Shown here: positions 44,105-53,273 of the stretch, piece by piece
Numbering within the stretch: position 1 is the first letter of the stretch
Layout: every line of letters begins with the position of its first letter
DNA from: Tenacibaculum caenipelagi
GTDB lineage: Bacteria > Bacteroidota > Bacteroidia > Flavobacteriales > Flavobacteriaceae
Direction of reading: 5' to 3'
Length of the DNA: 64,000 bases
Assembly: GCF_004363005.1 (NCBI RefSeq)
Contig: NZ_SNYH01000004.1
Span: 390,510-454,509 of the forward strand
Program-made: the position numbers and the translations under genes
The notes under the pieces: generated by a model
Told to the model about the DNA's origin: nothing
What the model saw: the letters and a program-made list of their open reading frames with translations, nothing else
Database searches by the model: none

Positions 44105-46366
44105 ATGAAAAAACTCATAAATTTCCTATTATTTTTAGGAGTAACTGCTGTAGCTGCACAAAACAGCTTGTCAGGAAAAATTACAGACACAAATAATCAA
44201 CCACTTATAGGAGTAGAAATTTACTCTGAACAATTACACAAAGGAACCATTTCTAATAATGATGGAACCTACACTTTGCAAAACATTCCTAATGGAGAAG
44301 TTACTATAACTTTTACCTTTTTAGGTTTTAAAAATGTAAGTAAAAGATTTACTTTTAATCAAAATAGCATCACTTTTAATTTAGAATTAGAAGAATCAGT
44401 TTTTAAAATAGATGAAGTTATCATTTCAACTCCTTTCAATAAATTACAGTCTGAAAATGTAATGAAAGTAGAGCGTTTATCTGCAAAGGCAATTCAAAAA
44501 ACAGGAGCTACTACCCTATCTGAAGGAATTACAAATATAGCAGGAGTTTCACAAATATCTACTGGAGCTTCTATCGGTAAACCCGTTATTAGAGGTTTAA
44601 GCGGAAATAGAGTTTTAGTATATACCCAAGGAATCCGTTTGGAGAATCAACAATTTGGAGGAGAGCACGGTTTAGGAATTAACGATGCCGGTATTCAAGG
44701 TATTGAAGTTATTAAAGGTCCTGCTTCTCTTTTATATGGATCGGATGCATTAGGTGGTGTTTTATACATTCAACCAGAAAAATTTGCCCCAGAAAATACT
44801 ACAAAAGTTAATGTTAATCAGCGTTACTTTAGCAATACCTTGGGAACTAATGCTTCTGTAGGTTTAAAATCCTCTTTAAAAAATTGGCAGTTTTTGGCAA
44901 GAGGAACCTATGCACAACATGCAGATTATAAAACACCTAGTTATAGAGTAACCAATACTCGTTTTAAAGAAAAAGATTTAAAATTGGGTGTAGGTTTTCA
45001 TGAAAAAAACTTTTCTTCTGAGCTTCGTTACAACTTTAACAATTCAAAATTAGGATTAACTGAAGGAATAGGAGAACAAACAAAAGAAACTCATTTTGAG
45101 ACACCTTATCAAGATATTAACAACCATATCATCAGCTTGCACAATCATGTTTTCTTTAAAAACTCAAAGTTAGATATCGATTTAGGATATACTATTAATA
45201 ACCGTAAAGAATTTGAAGAACATCACGATCATGAAGCTGGTGAAACTGAAGAAGAACATGAAGAGCATGAAGAAGGTGAGGCTGCTTTAAATATGAAGCT
45301 AAAAACCTTTAGTTATAATACAAAATATCATCTACCAAAATTTGGAAAGTTTGAAGTATTATTGGGTGCACAAGGATTACATCAAACCAATACTAACTTT
45401 GGTGAAGAGTTATTAATTCCTAATGCTACCGTTAACGATTTTGGTGTATTTACTACAGCTAACTATGATTTGAATGATTATACTTCTTTACAGGCTGGTA
45501 TTCGTTATGATAATAGAGCTATTACTACAGAAAGACATGAAATAGTACACGAAGATGAAATACATGTTTTTGAAGCTATAGATAAGTCCTTTAACAGTTT
45601 TACAGCTTCTTTTGGCTTCAAAACAAAGCTATTTAAAATATTAACCACTCGTGTTAATATTGCTAATGGCTTTAGAGCTCCAAACCTTGCTGAATTAACT
45701 TCCAACGGAGTTCATCATGGTACCAATCGTTTTGAAATGGGAAATAACAACCTTGTAAATGAGAAAAATTTACAATTTGACCTTTCAATAGATTATAATT
45801 CAGAACATTTTGAATTATTCGCTAACGGATTTTATAACAAATTAAGTAATTATATCTATCTATCACCTACTGGTGAAATTGAAGATGAAGCTCCTGTATA
45901 TACCTATTTACAGGAAGATGCTAAATTATATGGAGGAGAGTTTGGATTTCATTTACATCCTCACCCTTTAGATTGGTTGCATTTACAAAGTAGTTTTGAA
46001 ACGGTTATAGGAAAACAGAGTAACGGTAATTATTTACCTTTAATTCCTGCTAATGCTTTAAAAAACACATTGAGAACTGAGTTTTCTAACAATAAATGGT
46101 TACACCAGGGATATGCTTCTGTAAGTTTACATTCTTTCTTTAAACAAGATAATGTTAGTGAATTTGAAACCTCTACACCTGCTTACAACCTTGTAAATTT
46201 AGGTGTAGGTGGAGATATTCAAATTAGTAAATACACTTTTACTACATCATTAGCTATCAATAATTTGTTTGATAAAAAATATATCAATCATTTATCTCGC
46301 TTAAAAAGTGATAATATTATGAATGCTGGTAGAAATATTGTTATTGGTATAGAATTTACACTGTAA
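44105..46366 (+). CDS. TonB-dependent receptor, ZnuD-like (probable zinc uptake)
   Basis: Signal peptide (1-19), then a carboxypeptidase-regulatory domain (LSGKITDTNNQPLIGVEIYS), plug (ASIGKPVIRGLSGNRVLVYTQG ... GIEVIKGPASLLYGSDALGGVL) and barrel. A loop is rich in His and Glu (EEHHDHEAGETEEEHEEHEE, about residues 373-393), as in the zinc receptor ZnuD. Further His residues occur in HETVH-like positions. It should import zinc, perhaps other divalent metals, across the outer membrane. 57 bases after the small His-rich gene; likely one operon. 753 aa is normal. Confidence 0.9.
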   Translation: MKKLINFLLFLGVTAVAAQNSLSGKITDTNNQPLIGVEIYSEQLHKGTISNNDGTYTLQNIPNGEVTITFTFLGFKNVSKRFTFNQNSITFNLELEESVFKIDEVIISTPFNKLQSENVMKVERLSAKAIQKTGATTLSEGITNIAGVSQISTGASIGKPVIRGLSGNRVLVYTQGIRLENQQFGGEHGLGINDAGIQGIEVIKGPASLLYGSDALGGVLYIQPEKFAPENTTKVNVNQRYFSNTLGTNASVGLKSSLKNWQFLARGTYAQHADYKTPSYRVTNTRFKEKDLKLGVGFHEKNFSSELRYNFNNSKLGLTEGIGEQTKETHFETPYQDINNHIISLHNHVFFKNSKLDIDLGYTINNRKEFEEHHDHEAGETEEEHEEHEEGEAALNMKLKTFSYNTKYHLPKFGKFEVLLGAQGLHQTNTNFGEELLIPNATVNDFGVFTTANYDLNDYTSLQAGIRYDNRAITTERHEIVHEDEIHVFEAIDKSFNSFTASFGFKTKLFKILTTRVNIANGFRAPNLAELTSNGVHHGTNRFEMGNNNLVNEKNLQFDLSIDYNSEHFELFANGFYNKLSNYIYLSPTGEIEDEAPVYTYLQEDAKLYGGEFGFHLHPHPLDWLHLQSSFETVIGKQSNGNYLPLIPANALKNTLRTEFSNNKWLHQGYASVSLHSFFKQDNVSEFETSTPAYNLVNLGVGGDIQISKYTFTTSLAINNLFDKKYINHLSRLKSDNIMNAGRNIVIGIEFTL

Positions 46367-46375
46367 TAACAAACC

Positions 46376-46443
46376 GGAGGCCATCTTAAAAGTTCAACCT
46401 ATTTGTCATTTTTTCACAAAATGACGCTTTTAAGACAGCCTCC
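46376..46443. terminator. Nested long hairpin, bidirectional terminator or dispersed repeat
   Basis: GGAGGC (46376-46381) pairs with GCCTCC (46438-46443), TCTTAAAAG (46384-46392) with CTTTTAAGA (46427-46435), and inside GTCATTTT (46405-46412) with AAAATGAC (46418-46425). It sits between convergent genes. Similar nested elements recur between genes in flavobacteria, so it may be a repeat family as well. Confidence 0.7.
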
Positions 46444-46475
46444 TTTCATATAAACAAACTTTAATTTAATAAAGT

Positions 46476-47132
46476 TTACTCTTTTCCTTTTTTTAGCAAT
46501 TCTGGAAACTTATGTTTAAACCTATTAATTCTAGGAATTGATATCTTTTGAACATAAGGATTTTCTGGATGTAAACGTTCATAGTTTTGATGGTATTCTT
46601 CAGCAGGGTAAAACTTTTTTATTTTTTTAACCTCCGTTACAATCTTCCCATGATACACTTCTTTATTTAATTTTTTTATGGTGTTTTCTATAATTTGCTT
46701 TTCTAGTAACGTATTATAAAATGCTATGGAGCGATATTGAGTACCATAATCAGGGTATTGTCCATTTTTAGTCGTTGGATTGTGTGATCCGAAAAACACA
46801 TCAACTAGTGTTTGAAAACTAACCCTTTTGGGATTATAATACACCGCTATTGTTTCAGCATGTCCTGTACGTCCAGTTCCAACTGATTCGTAAGTAGGAT
46901 TTTTAGTATGCCCACCAGCATATCCCGATATAACATCTTCTACTCCTACAATACTCTCATAAATTCCTTCAATACACCAAAAACATCCACTAGCAAAATA
47001 AGCTACTTTGGTTTCCTTTAAAGATATATCTGTTGATGAATTATTACTACTTTCTTCCTTTGAATTAAATCCATATAGGCTAGCAATTACAAAACTAACT
47101 GCAACCAAAGTTACTTTTTTAAATATCGTCAT
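46476..47132 (-). CDS. msrA: Peptide-methionine (S)-S-oxide reductase
   Basis: MsrA reduces S-methionine sulfoxide. The catalytic motif is FASGCFWCIEG, with Cys50 the nucleophile, then GVEDVISGYAGGHTKNPTYE and the substrate residues PDYGTQYRS and EEYHQNY. An N-terminal hydrophobic segment (ITLVAVSFVIASLYGF-like) suggests export to the periplasm; no lipobox Cys is seen. A fused MsrB is absent. 218 residues. It diverges from dnaX. Confidence 0.94.
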   Translation of the reverse strand: MTIFKKVTLVAVSFVIASLYGFNSKEESSNNSSTDISLKETKVAYFASGCFWCIEGIYESIVGVEDVISGYAGGHTKNPTYESVGTGRTGHAETIAVYYNPKRVSFQTLVDVFFGSHNPTTKNGQYPDYGTQYRSIAFYNTLLEKQIIENTIKKLNKEVYHGKIVTEVKKIKKFYPAEEYHQNYERLHPENPYVQKISIPRINRFKHKFPELLKKGKE

Positions 47133-47218
47133 ACATTAATTATTTATACTCCCTTTGTCGTTTAAAAAGCTTAGATTTTACAATTGTTTACAACTTTAAT
47201 TTTTCCTTAAGAAATTTG

Positions 47219-47250
47219 TTTGTGAATTGCAGTTGGGTTTTCTATTTTTG
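47219..47250 (+). promoter_or_regulatory. dnaX promoter
   Basis: TTTG (47219-47222), 20 bases, then TATTTTTG (47243-47250): a textbook Bacteroidota promoter. An in-frame TTG lies upstream of it, but the real start is ATG 47273. Confidence 0.85.
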
Positions 47251-47272
47251 TTCAAGTAAACAACACGAATTA

Positions 47273-48961
47273 ATGGAGCATTTTATAGTATCAGCACGTA
47301 AATACCGTCCTCAAAATTTTGAAGACGTAGTGGGGCAACAAGCCATTACTAATACGCTAGAAAATGCTATACAAAACAACCATTTAGCTCAAGCCCTATT
47401 ATTTACAGGTCCTCGTGGCGTTGGTAAAACGTCATGTGCTCGTATTTTAGCAAAACGTATCAATCAAGAAGATGCGACTAATGCTGATGAAGATTTTGCC
47501 TTTAATATTTTTGAGTTAGATGCAGCTTCAAACAACTCGGTTGATGACATTCGTAACTTAACTGATCAGGTTCGTATACCACCTCAAACAGGTAAATACA
47601 AAGTATATATTATTGACGAGGTACACATGCTTTCTCAAGCAGCTTTTAATGCTTTTTTAAAGACTTTAGAAGAACCACCTGCACATGCTATATTTATTTT
47701 AGCGACTACCGAAAAACATAAAATTATTCCAACGATTTTATCACGTTGTCAAATATTTGATTTTAAACGCATAGGTGTTTTAGATGCTAAAGAATATCTA
47801 AAAACTATTTGTGAGAAGGAAAATATCACTGCAGAAGATGATGCTCTGCATGTAATTGCTCAAAAAGCAGATGGGGCTATGCGTGATGCTCTTTCAATTT
47901 TTGATCGTGTGGTAAGTTTTTCAGGAAGTAACTTAACTCGCGAAGCAGTTACACAAAACTTAAACGTGTTAGACTACGATGTGTATTTTAACATGACTGA
48001 TTTGTTATTAGAAAACAAAATTCCTGAAGTTTTGATGGCTTTTAACGATGTATTAAGCAAAGGATTTGAAGGACATCATTTTATAACTGGATTAGCTTCT
48101 CATTTTAGAGATTTACTCGTTGCTAAAGATGCTGCCACAGTAGCTTTGTTAGAAGTTGGTGATAATACCAAGAAGAAATATCTAGAACAAGCCGCCAAAG
48201 CGAGCATGCAATTTTTAATGCCTGCTATAGACAAAGCTAACGATTGCGACTTAAAATATCGAGGGAGTAAGAACCAACGTTTATTGGTAGAACTTACTTT
48301 AATGCAAATTGCCTCTATCACTTTTGATGGAGCAAAAAAAAAATCTAGCAACTACATAATTCCGGCTACATTTTTCACCTCTTTATCACCTTCAATTAAA
48401 AAAACTGAGGTAAAACCTCTTGCTGTTAAAACTCCTCAAAAAGTAGAAGAAAAACAGCCTGTTGCTGAAGCCCCAAAAAAGCCCGTATTAAAAAATATCA
48501 AGCGTCGTACTTCTGCATTATCTTTAAAAAGTCTTCAGCAAAAGAAAGAATTTAATGTCGCTTTAGACGAAGAAGAGAACTATGATAATCATCCTAGAAG
48601 TCCCTTTACTAAAGATGAATTAAAAGATGCATGGAAAAAATACTATTTTCAGCTTCAAAACTTTGGAGAACGTAGTATGGCTGCTATCTTGGCTTCTGAC
48701 GAGCCTAAATTACAAGAAGATTTCACCATTATATTTTCGTTACCAAACGATTTAATGAAATCACAATTAGAAAAAGGAAAACCTAAATTACTAAAGTTTT
48801 TACGTGAAAAACTAAACAATTATGGAATTCAAATTAACATAATTGTTAATGAAACAGTAGAAAAGAAGTTTGCTTATACCCCACTAGAAAAATACAACAA
48901 GCTCAAAGAAAAAAATCCACTAATAGAAAAGTTAAAAAATACTTTTGGTTTAGATGTTTAG
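47273..48961 (+). CDS. dnaX: DNA polymerase III gamma/tau subunit
   Basis: DnaX is the clamp-loader ATPase that links leading and lagging polymerases. The AAA+ core has Walker A GPRGVGKTS, Walker B YIIDEVHML, the SRC motif (ILSRCQIFDFK) and YRPQNFEDVVGQ at the start. Domain III and a Lys/Pro/Glu-rich linker (VEEKQPVAEAPKKP) lead to a C-terminal tau-like domain. Classic zinc-site cysteines of the E. coli protein are not evident in the N-terminal part, as in other Bacteroidota. Start ATG 47273 gives 562 aa. It ends with a 12-base overlap with the convergent antiporter gene. Confidence 0.95.
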   Translation: MEHFIVSARKYRPQNFEDVVGQQAITNTLENAIQNNHLAQALLFTGPRGVGKTSCARILAKRINQEDATNADEDFAFNIFELDAASNNSVDDIRNLTDQVRIPPQTGKYKVYIIDEVHMLSQAAFNAFLKTLEEPPAHAIFILATTEKHKIIPTILSRCQIFDFKRIGVLDAKEYLKTICEKENITAEDDALHVIAQKADGAMRDALSIFDRVVSFSGSNLTREAVTQNLNVLDYDVYFNMTDLLLENKIPEVLMAFNDVLSKGFEGHHFITGLASHFRDLLVAKDAATVALLEVGDNTKKKYLEQAAKASMQFLMPAIDKANDCDLKYRGSKNQRLLVELTLMQIASITFDGAKKKSSNYIIPATFFTSLSPSIKKTEVKPLAVKTPQKVEEKQPVAEAPKKPVLKNIKRRTSALSLKSLQQKKEFNVALDEEENYDNHPRSPFTKDELKDAWKKYYFQLQNFGERSMAAILASDEPKLQEDFTIIFSLPNDLMKSQLEKGKPKLLKFLREKLNNYGIQINIIVNETVEKKFAYTPLEKYNKLKEKNPLIEKLKNTFGLDV

Positions 48962-50776
48962 GTTCTTACCTAAATAAACAATAACCCAACCTTCTATTTT
49001 CTTTACATCGTGTTCAAATTCTGAAATTAATAAAATTTCATTGGTATTTGTATTCTTAACTAAAATAGGGATAGACTTAATTTCATTATGTATCTTCTCT
49101 ATTTTATCCTTATATTCTTGAGTTGAATTTACAGGTGTTTCATGAACTTCTGGGAATTCTCTTACCGCCTCCATTATATTAATATAATCATCTTCTATGG
49201 TAAATAAATGGTCTTCATCTTCATAATCTTTAGTAATTACTTCTTGTGAAGTCGCTAAACGATAAGCTCCTTGCTCACCAAAAATTGACGAGAAATTCGA
49301 GATTACAAATTTGTTAATCGAATCACTACCCGTCATGGCAATCAAATACCCCACATCATTCAACTCTATATTGTCGGTAAGTTCTTCATCATAAATATTC
49401 ACTTCTAACGATTCTAACCCTTCTTCCTTTGCTTTTTCAATATTATCTATATTAGAATCTATTAAAACAACCCTACGCTTGTTATCTTTTAAATACTTAG
49501 CAATTAATCTGGCTACATCAGATGCACCAACAACCATAATTGCATTCGATCGTTTTAAAAACACTCCTACAATTCTAGCAAATAACCTCGCTGTAGTTGC
49601 GTTTAACAAAACGGTTCCCAACACAATCATAAAAACTAACGGAGTAATATATTCAGCTCCTTCAATTCCTTGTTTTAATAACTTACTTCCGAATAAAGAA
49701 GCAATACCTGCTGCAACAATTCCCCTTGGTCCTACCCAACTAATAAATAACTTTTCATTTATCATTAAATTGGATTTAGAGGTACTTAAAAACACAGCCA
49801 ATGGACGTATGACAAACACTACTAACGCAAATAAGATAAGTGTTTTCCAATCATATAAAAGCATTAACTCTTTAAAGTCCATGTTAGCTGATAATAGAAT
49901 AAATAATATAGAAATTAATAGAACACTTAATGATTCTTTAAAATATAAAATTTCTTTTAAGTTTTTTAATTTACTATTACCTAATACCATTCCCATGACT
50001 ACTACAGCTAATAAGCCTGATTCATGTGCGAATAGTTCTGACTCTACGAATACCAATAAAACAGTTGATAGTGAAACCACATTTAACAAATAATGTGGCA
50101 CCCATTTTTTATTAATAATAAAAATTAAAGCATGTGCAAATGTGAATCCGAAAGTAGTACCGAATAAAATAATTTTTAAGAAGTCTAACAAAGCTGTTTG
50201 TGTAAAACCAGCACCTCCACCCACGCTAATAAACTCAAAAACAAGTACTGCCACTAAAGCTCCTATGGGGTCAATTAATATTCCTTCCCATTTTAAAACC
50301 ACCGATACATCTTTTTTTAGAGGAATATTTCTCAAAATAGGCGTGATAACTGTTGGGCCAGTTACAATTATTAATCCTGAAAACAAAAATGATAATTCCC
50401 AGCTTAAACCAAAAACATAGCGAGCTACAATAGCGCCTCCTATAAAAGTTATGGTTGCTCCTAAGGTAATTAACTTGGTAATAACAGGACCTATATTTTT
50501 AATCTCACCTCTTCGTAAAGTTAATCCTCCTTCAAACAGAATAATACTGATAGATAATGAAACAAAATAATACAGACCTTCTCCAGGAAACAATCCTTTT
50601 TCTCCATTCCAAGTAGGTTCTATCCATTTGCTTCCGTCTTCGCTAAAAAACTCAGCTGCTATAGGACCAACTAACAATCCTATTAAAATTAAAGGTAAAA
50701 TTGCTGGAATTTTAAACCTCCAAGCTACCCATTGTGCTAAAATTCCAAGTATAATTATCCCCGCTAGCTCTAACAT
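48950..50776 (-). CDS. CPA2-type cation:proton antiporter with TrkA-N domain
   Basis: About 12 membrane helices (residues 1-400; for example ITLGATITFIGGAIVARYVFG and LFSGLIIVTGPTVITPIL) are followed by a Rossmann TrkA-N/RCK domain (ARIVGVFLKRSNAIMVVGASDVARLIAKYLKDN, about 395-500) and a short tail. The GPTVITPIL and GPRGIVAAG motifs match the CPA2 K+ or Na+/H+ antiporters (KefB/NhaP-like). It acts at the inner membrane to control pH or K+, gated by nucleotide binding to the TrkA-N domain. 608 aa. It is downstream of pbpC. Confidence 0.9.
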   Translation of the reverse strand: MLELAGIIILGILAQWVAWRFKIPAILPLILIGLLVGPIAAEFFSEDGSKWIEPTWNGEKGLFPGEGLYYFVSLSISIILFEGGLTLRRGEIKNIGPVITKLITLGATITFIGGAIVARYVFGLSWELSFLFSGLIIVTGPTVITPILRNIPLKKDVSVVLKWEGILIDPIGALVAVLVFEFISVGGGAGFTQTALLDFLKIILFGTTFGFTFAHALIFIINKKWVPHYLLNVVSLSTVLLVFVESELFAHESGLLAVVVMGMVLGNSKLKNLKEILYFKESLSVLLISILFILLSANMDFKELMLLYDWKTLILFALVVFVIRPLAVFLSTSKSNLMINEKLFISWVGPRGIVAAGIASLFGSKLLKQGIEGAEYITPLVFMIVLGTVLLNATTARLFARIVGVFLKRSNAIMVVGASDVARLIAKYLKDNKRRVVLIDSNIDNIEKAKEEGLESLEVNIYDEELTDNIELNDVGYLIAMTGSDSINKFVISNFSSIFGEQGAYRLATSQEVITKDYEDEDHLFTIEDDYINIMEAVREFPEVHETPVNSTQEYKDKIEKIHNEIKSIPILVKNTNTNEILLISEFEHDVKKIEGWVIVYLGKNLNI

Positions 50777-50836
50777 AGTATATTTTTAAAAAAACTAAAA
50801 ATACAGCTTTTAATTAAACTCCTTATTAGATTTTTT

Positions 50837-53188
50837 TTAATTTTTTATTTCTATAATTCTCTTTACTTCATTACCCAAGTCATCCATAGCTGTAATAGCA
50901 TATACTCCTTTCTTCGGCATAATTGCTTGCTCATGATACTGTTGAGTTAAACCTATAAACGTATCATTCAAATACCAATACACTTTAGCTTCTGAATTAA
51001 AATGAGTTAACTTTAAAATTATGGGATTGATTTTATTGTCTTCTCCTCTAGTTAATGATAGTTTTGAATAAAGTTTAGCTGGAAAAACAAAATCCATTGT
51101 GTTATTTTCTAATCGATAACAATCATTTCTAAACTTAGGTAATGGTCTATAATCTGCATTTTTTTGCTGATAATAATGTGCCATTAAAGGAGGTAATACA
51201 AACCATGATTTCTTTGTCATATTAGCAATTGACTCACAATTTGAGTTTACTCTATACTTTTCAAACCTATCAACCATTATTTGTTGATGATACGAACATG
51301 ATCTCGCTTTCATGGCGCTTTTTTGAACTCGTTTGGTTACAGGTGGACAAATAGATTTGGCTAAAAAGCCACTTTTCTCGCAAACAGATACTTCTATCAA
51401 ATCTTCAAAAGGCTCTAAAAACCAATCTGCCTTTGGTAACACGTCAAAAATATCAAATAGTAAGGGAGCTGCACTTCCTACTCCTGTAAGATCTGGACGT
51501 CCTTCTCCATCAGAATTCCCTATCCACACTCCTACCACATATTTTGGAGTTGTGCCAATAGCCCAAGCGTCTTTATTTCCAAAACTTGTTCCTGTTTTCC
51601 ATGCTATTTTTTGTGAAGAATCGAAATACTTCCAAGCCTGATCTGTATAAGGTCTGTTAACTTCAATTAAAGTATTTAAGGTTACATATGCTGAACCCGC
51701 ATTAATAGTTGTGTAATTTTTATGAGTTACTCCAAAATCAGGTTTACCATTTAACACAAAACTTGGCTCTATAAATTCATCTTGATAGTATTGATGTTTT
51801 AACTCTTCATAATGATTTACAATTCCTGCATAGCCCGCAAATGTTTTACACAAATCCCACAAACTTGCTTCTGCTCCTCCTAAGATAAGCGACAATCCGT
51901 AATAATCGGCAGATTTATTAATGTCACTTATTTTGTACGCTTTTATATCTTCTCTAAACTTCTCTAAACCGTACGATTGTAACAATCGCACCAAAGGGAT
52001 GTTTAACGATCTGGTCAAAGCTTCATTGGCTGGTACTGCACCATCAAAAGTTAAACTAAAGTTCTTAGGTGAATACCCTGCAATTTCAGTAGGCACATCT
52101 GCTACTAACTGCGTAGGTAACAAATCTCCAGACTGCAACATATGTGCATATAAAAATGGTTTTAAGGTACTTCCTGTACTCCTTGGTGCCACAACATTGT
52201 TTACATCTTTTTGATGCATTTTATCTGTAGGAGAATTTCCTACATACGCTAATACTTTTCTCGTTTCAACATCCAACACCAAAACAGCCATATTATACAC
52301 TTCATTTTGTTTTTGACGGTCATAATGTTGCTTTACTAAGTTATTCACCTGTTTTTGTAAATGAATATCTATAGAACTTTGTATACGCTTTCCTTTATAT
52401 TTTAAGTTTACCTCCTGTACGAAATGTGGAGAAACAGTTGGTAACGGATAAGGTTTCTTCGGAAGTTCTTCTTCTATTGCTAGTTCATAGGTAATTTGAT
52501 CTATAATTCCTTCTTCCATTAATTTGAAAAGGAGTTTATTTCTTTTGTCTTTTAATCTTTGTTGATTTTTACCTGGATAAATTAACGAAGGAGCATTCGG
52601 TAGTACTGCTAACGTTGCACTTTCTGCCCATGATAGTTGATGCGGTTGTAATCCGAAATAACGCCATGAAGCCATTTCTAAGCCCACCACATTGCCTCCA
52701 AAAGGAGCATGCGATGCGTACAATTTTAAAATTTCTTTTTTAGAAGATCTGAATTCTAATCGAGTAGCTAAAATAAGTTCTTGTAGTTTTTCAAAATAAG
52801 AGCGCTTTTTATTTTTTCTCGACAAGCGAATTACTTGTTGTGTCAATGTACTTCCTCCTCGTACTACTTTTTTAGCTTTGATATTTTCTATCATCGCTTT
52901 CCCTATAGAAATAGGGTTAAAACCGAAATGTTTGTAGAAGTAAGCATCTTCAAACTGTAAAATACAATACTCAAACTTTTTAGGAACCGAATCTAACTCG
53001 GGAAATCGCCACTGACCATCATCGGCTATAACAGCTCCTAACAATTCATTATTTTTTGCTGTTACGACTGTTGATGTTGGATTATCGAAAAGGTTTTTAG
53101 GTAAACAGAAATAATAAGCTACCATAAAAACACTTATAATGATAACTTTAATTTTATGCTGTTTTAAAAAGTTAAAAACAATTTTCAT
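50837..53188 (-). CDS. pbpC: Penicillin-binding protein 1C
   Basis: The protein has one N-terminal anchor helix, a GT51 glycosyltransferase (FEDAYFYKHFGFNP, GGSTLTQQVIRL), a transpeptidase with SxxK as STLK (in PRSTGSTLKPF) and KTG as KTGTSFGNKDAWA, and a C-terminal BiPBP_C domain. PBP1C polymerises and crosslinks peptidoglycan and usually pairs with an alpha-2-macroglobulin (protease trap) in the periplasm. Here the partner gene lies 3.2 kb away. I use ATG 53188; an in-frame TTG at 53194 is less likely. -7 box TACTTTTG (53213-53206) is upstream. Confidence 0.95.
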   Translation of the reverse strand: MKIVFNFLKQHKIKVIIISVFMVAYYFCLPKNLFDNPTSTVVTAKNNELLGAVIADDGQWRFPELDSVPKKFEYCILQFEDAYFYKHFGFNPISIGKAMIENIKAKKVVRGGSTLTQQVIRLSRKNKKRSYFEKLQELILATRLEFRSSKKEILKLYASHAPFGGNVVGLEMASWRYFGLQPHQLSWAESATLAVLPNAPSLIYPGKNQQRLKDKRNKLLFKLMEEGIIDQITYELAIEEELPKKPYPLPTVSPHFVQEVNLKYKGKRIQSSIDIHLQKQVNNLVKQHYDRQKQNEVYNMAVLVLDVETRKVLAYVGNSPTDKMHQKDVNNVVAPRSTGSTLKPFLYAHMLQSGDLLPTQLVADVPTEIAGYSPKNFSLTFDGAVPANEALTRSLNIPLVRLLQSYGLEKFREDIKAYKISDINKSADYYGLSLILGGAEASLWDLCKTFAGYAGIVNHYEELKHQYYQDEFIEPSFVLNGKPDFGVTHKNYTTINAGSAYVTLNTLIEVNRPYTDQAWKYFDSSQKIAWKTGTSFGNKDAWAIGTTPKYVVGVWIGNSDGEGRPDLTGVGSAAPLLFDIFDVLPKADWFLEPFEDLIEVSVCEKSGFLAKSICPPVTKRVQKSAMKARSCSYHQQIMVDRFEKYRVNSNCESIANMTKKSWFVLPPLMAHYYQQKNADYRPLPKFRNDCYRLENNTMDFVFPAKLYSKLSLTRGEDNKINPIILKLTHFNSEAKVYWYLNDTFIGLTQQYHEQAIMPKKGVYAITAMDDLGNEVKRIIEIKN

Positions 53189-53205
53189 AGACAACTTATA
53201 TATCT

Positions 53206-53213
53206 CAAAAGTA
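53206..53213 (-). promoter_or_regulatory. -7 element for pbpC
   Basis: TACTTTTG on the minus strand, 18 bases before ATG 53188. A TTTG is only 12 bases upstream, which is too short for a standard -33. Confidence 0.5.
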
Positions 53214-53249
53214 TAAAGTTTATAGCAAACATTTAGTCGATAAGTCTGT

Positions 53250-53257
53250 TATATTTG
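53250..53257 (+). promoter_or_regulatory. -7 element for dus gene
   Basis: TATATTTG, 17 bases before ATG 53274. Confidence 0.6.
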
Positions 53258-53273
53258 CAACTCAAATTACACT

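Noticed and set aside
45200..45290. GAA/CAT-rich run in the receptor gene as a microsatellite
   Set aside because: It encodes the His/Glu-rich metal loop of a ZnuD-like receptor with irregular codons, so it is functional coding sequence and not a simple repeat.
47211..47272. Upstream 19-residue extension of DnaX
   Set aside because: It overlaps the complete promoter TTTG-N20-TATTTTTG, so it cannot be in the mRNA.
49479..50420. Long plus-strand frames opposite the antiporter gene
   Set aside because: Asn/Thr/Lys-rich low-complexity translation that mirrors the codons of the membrane protein; no start context.
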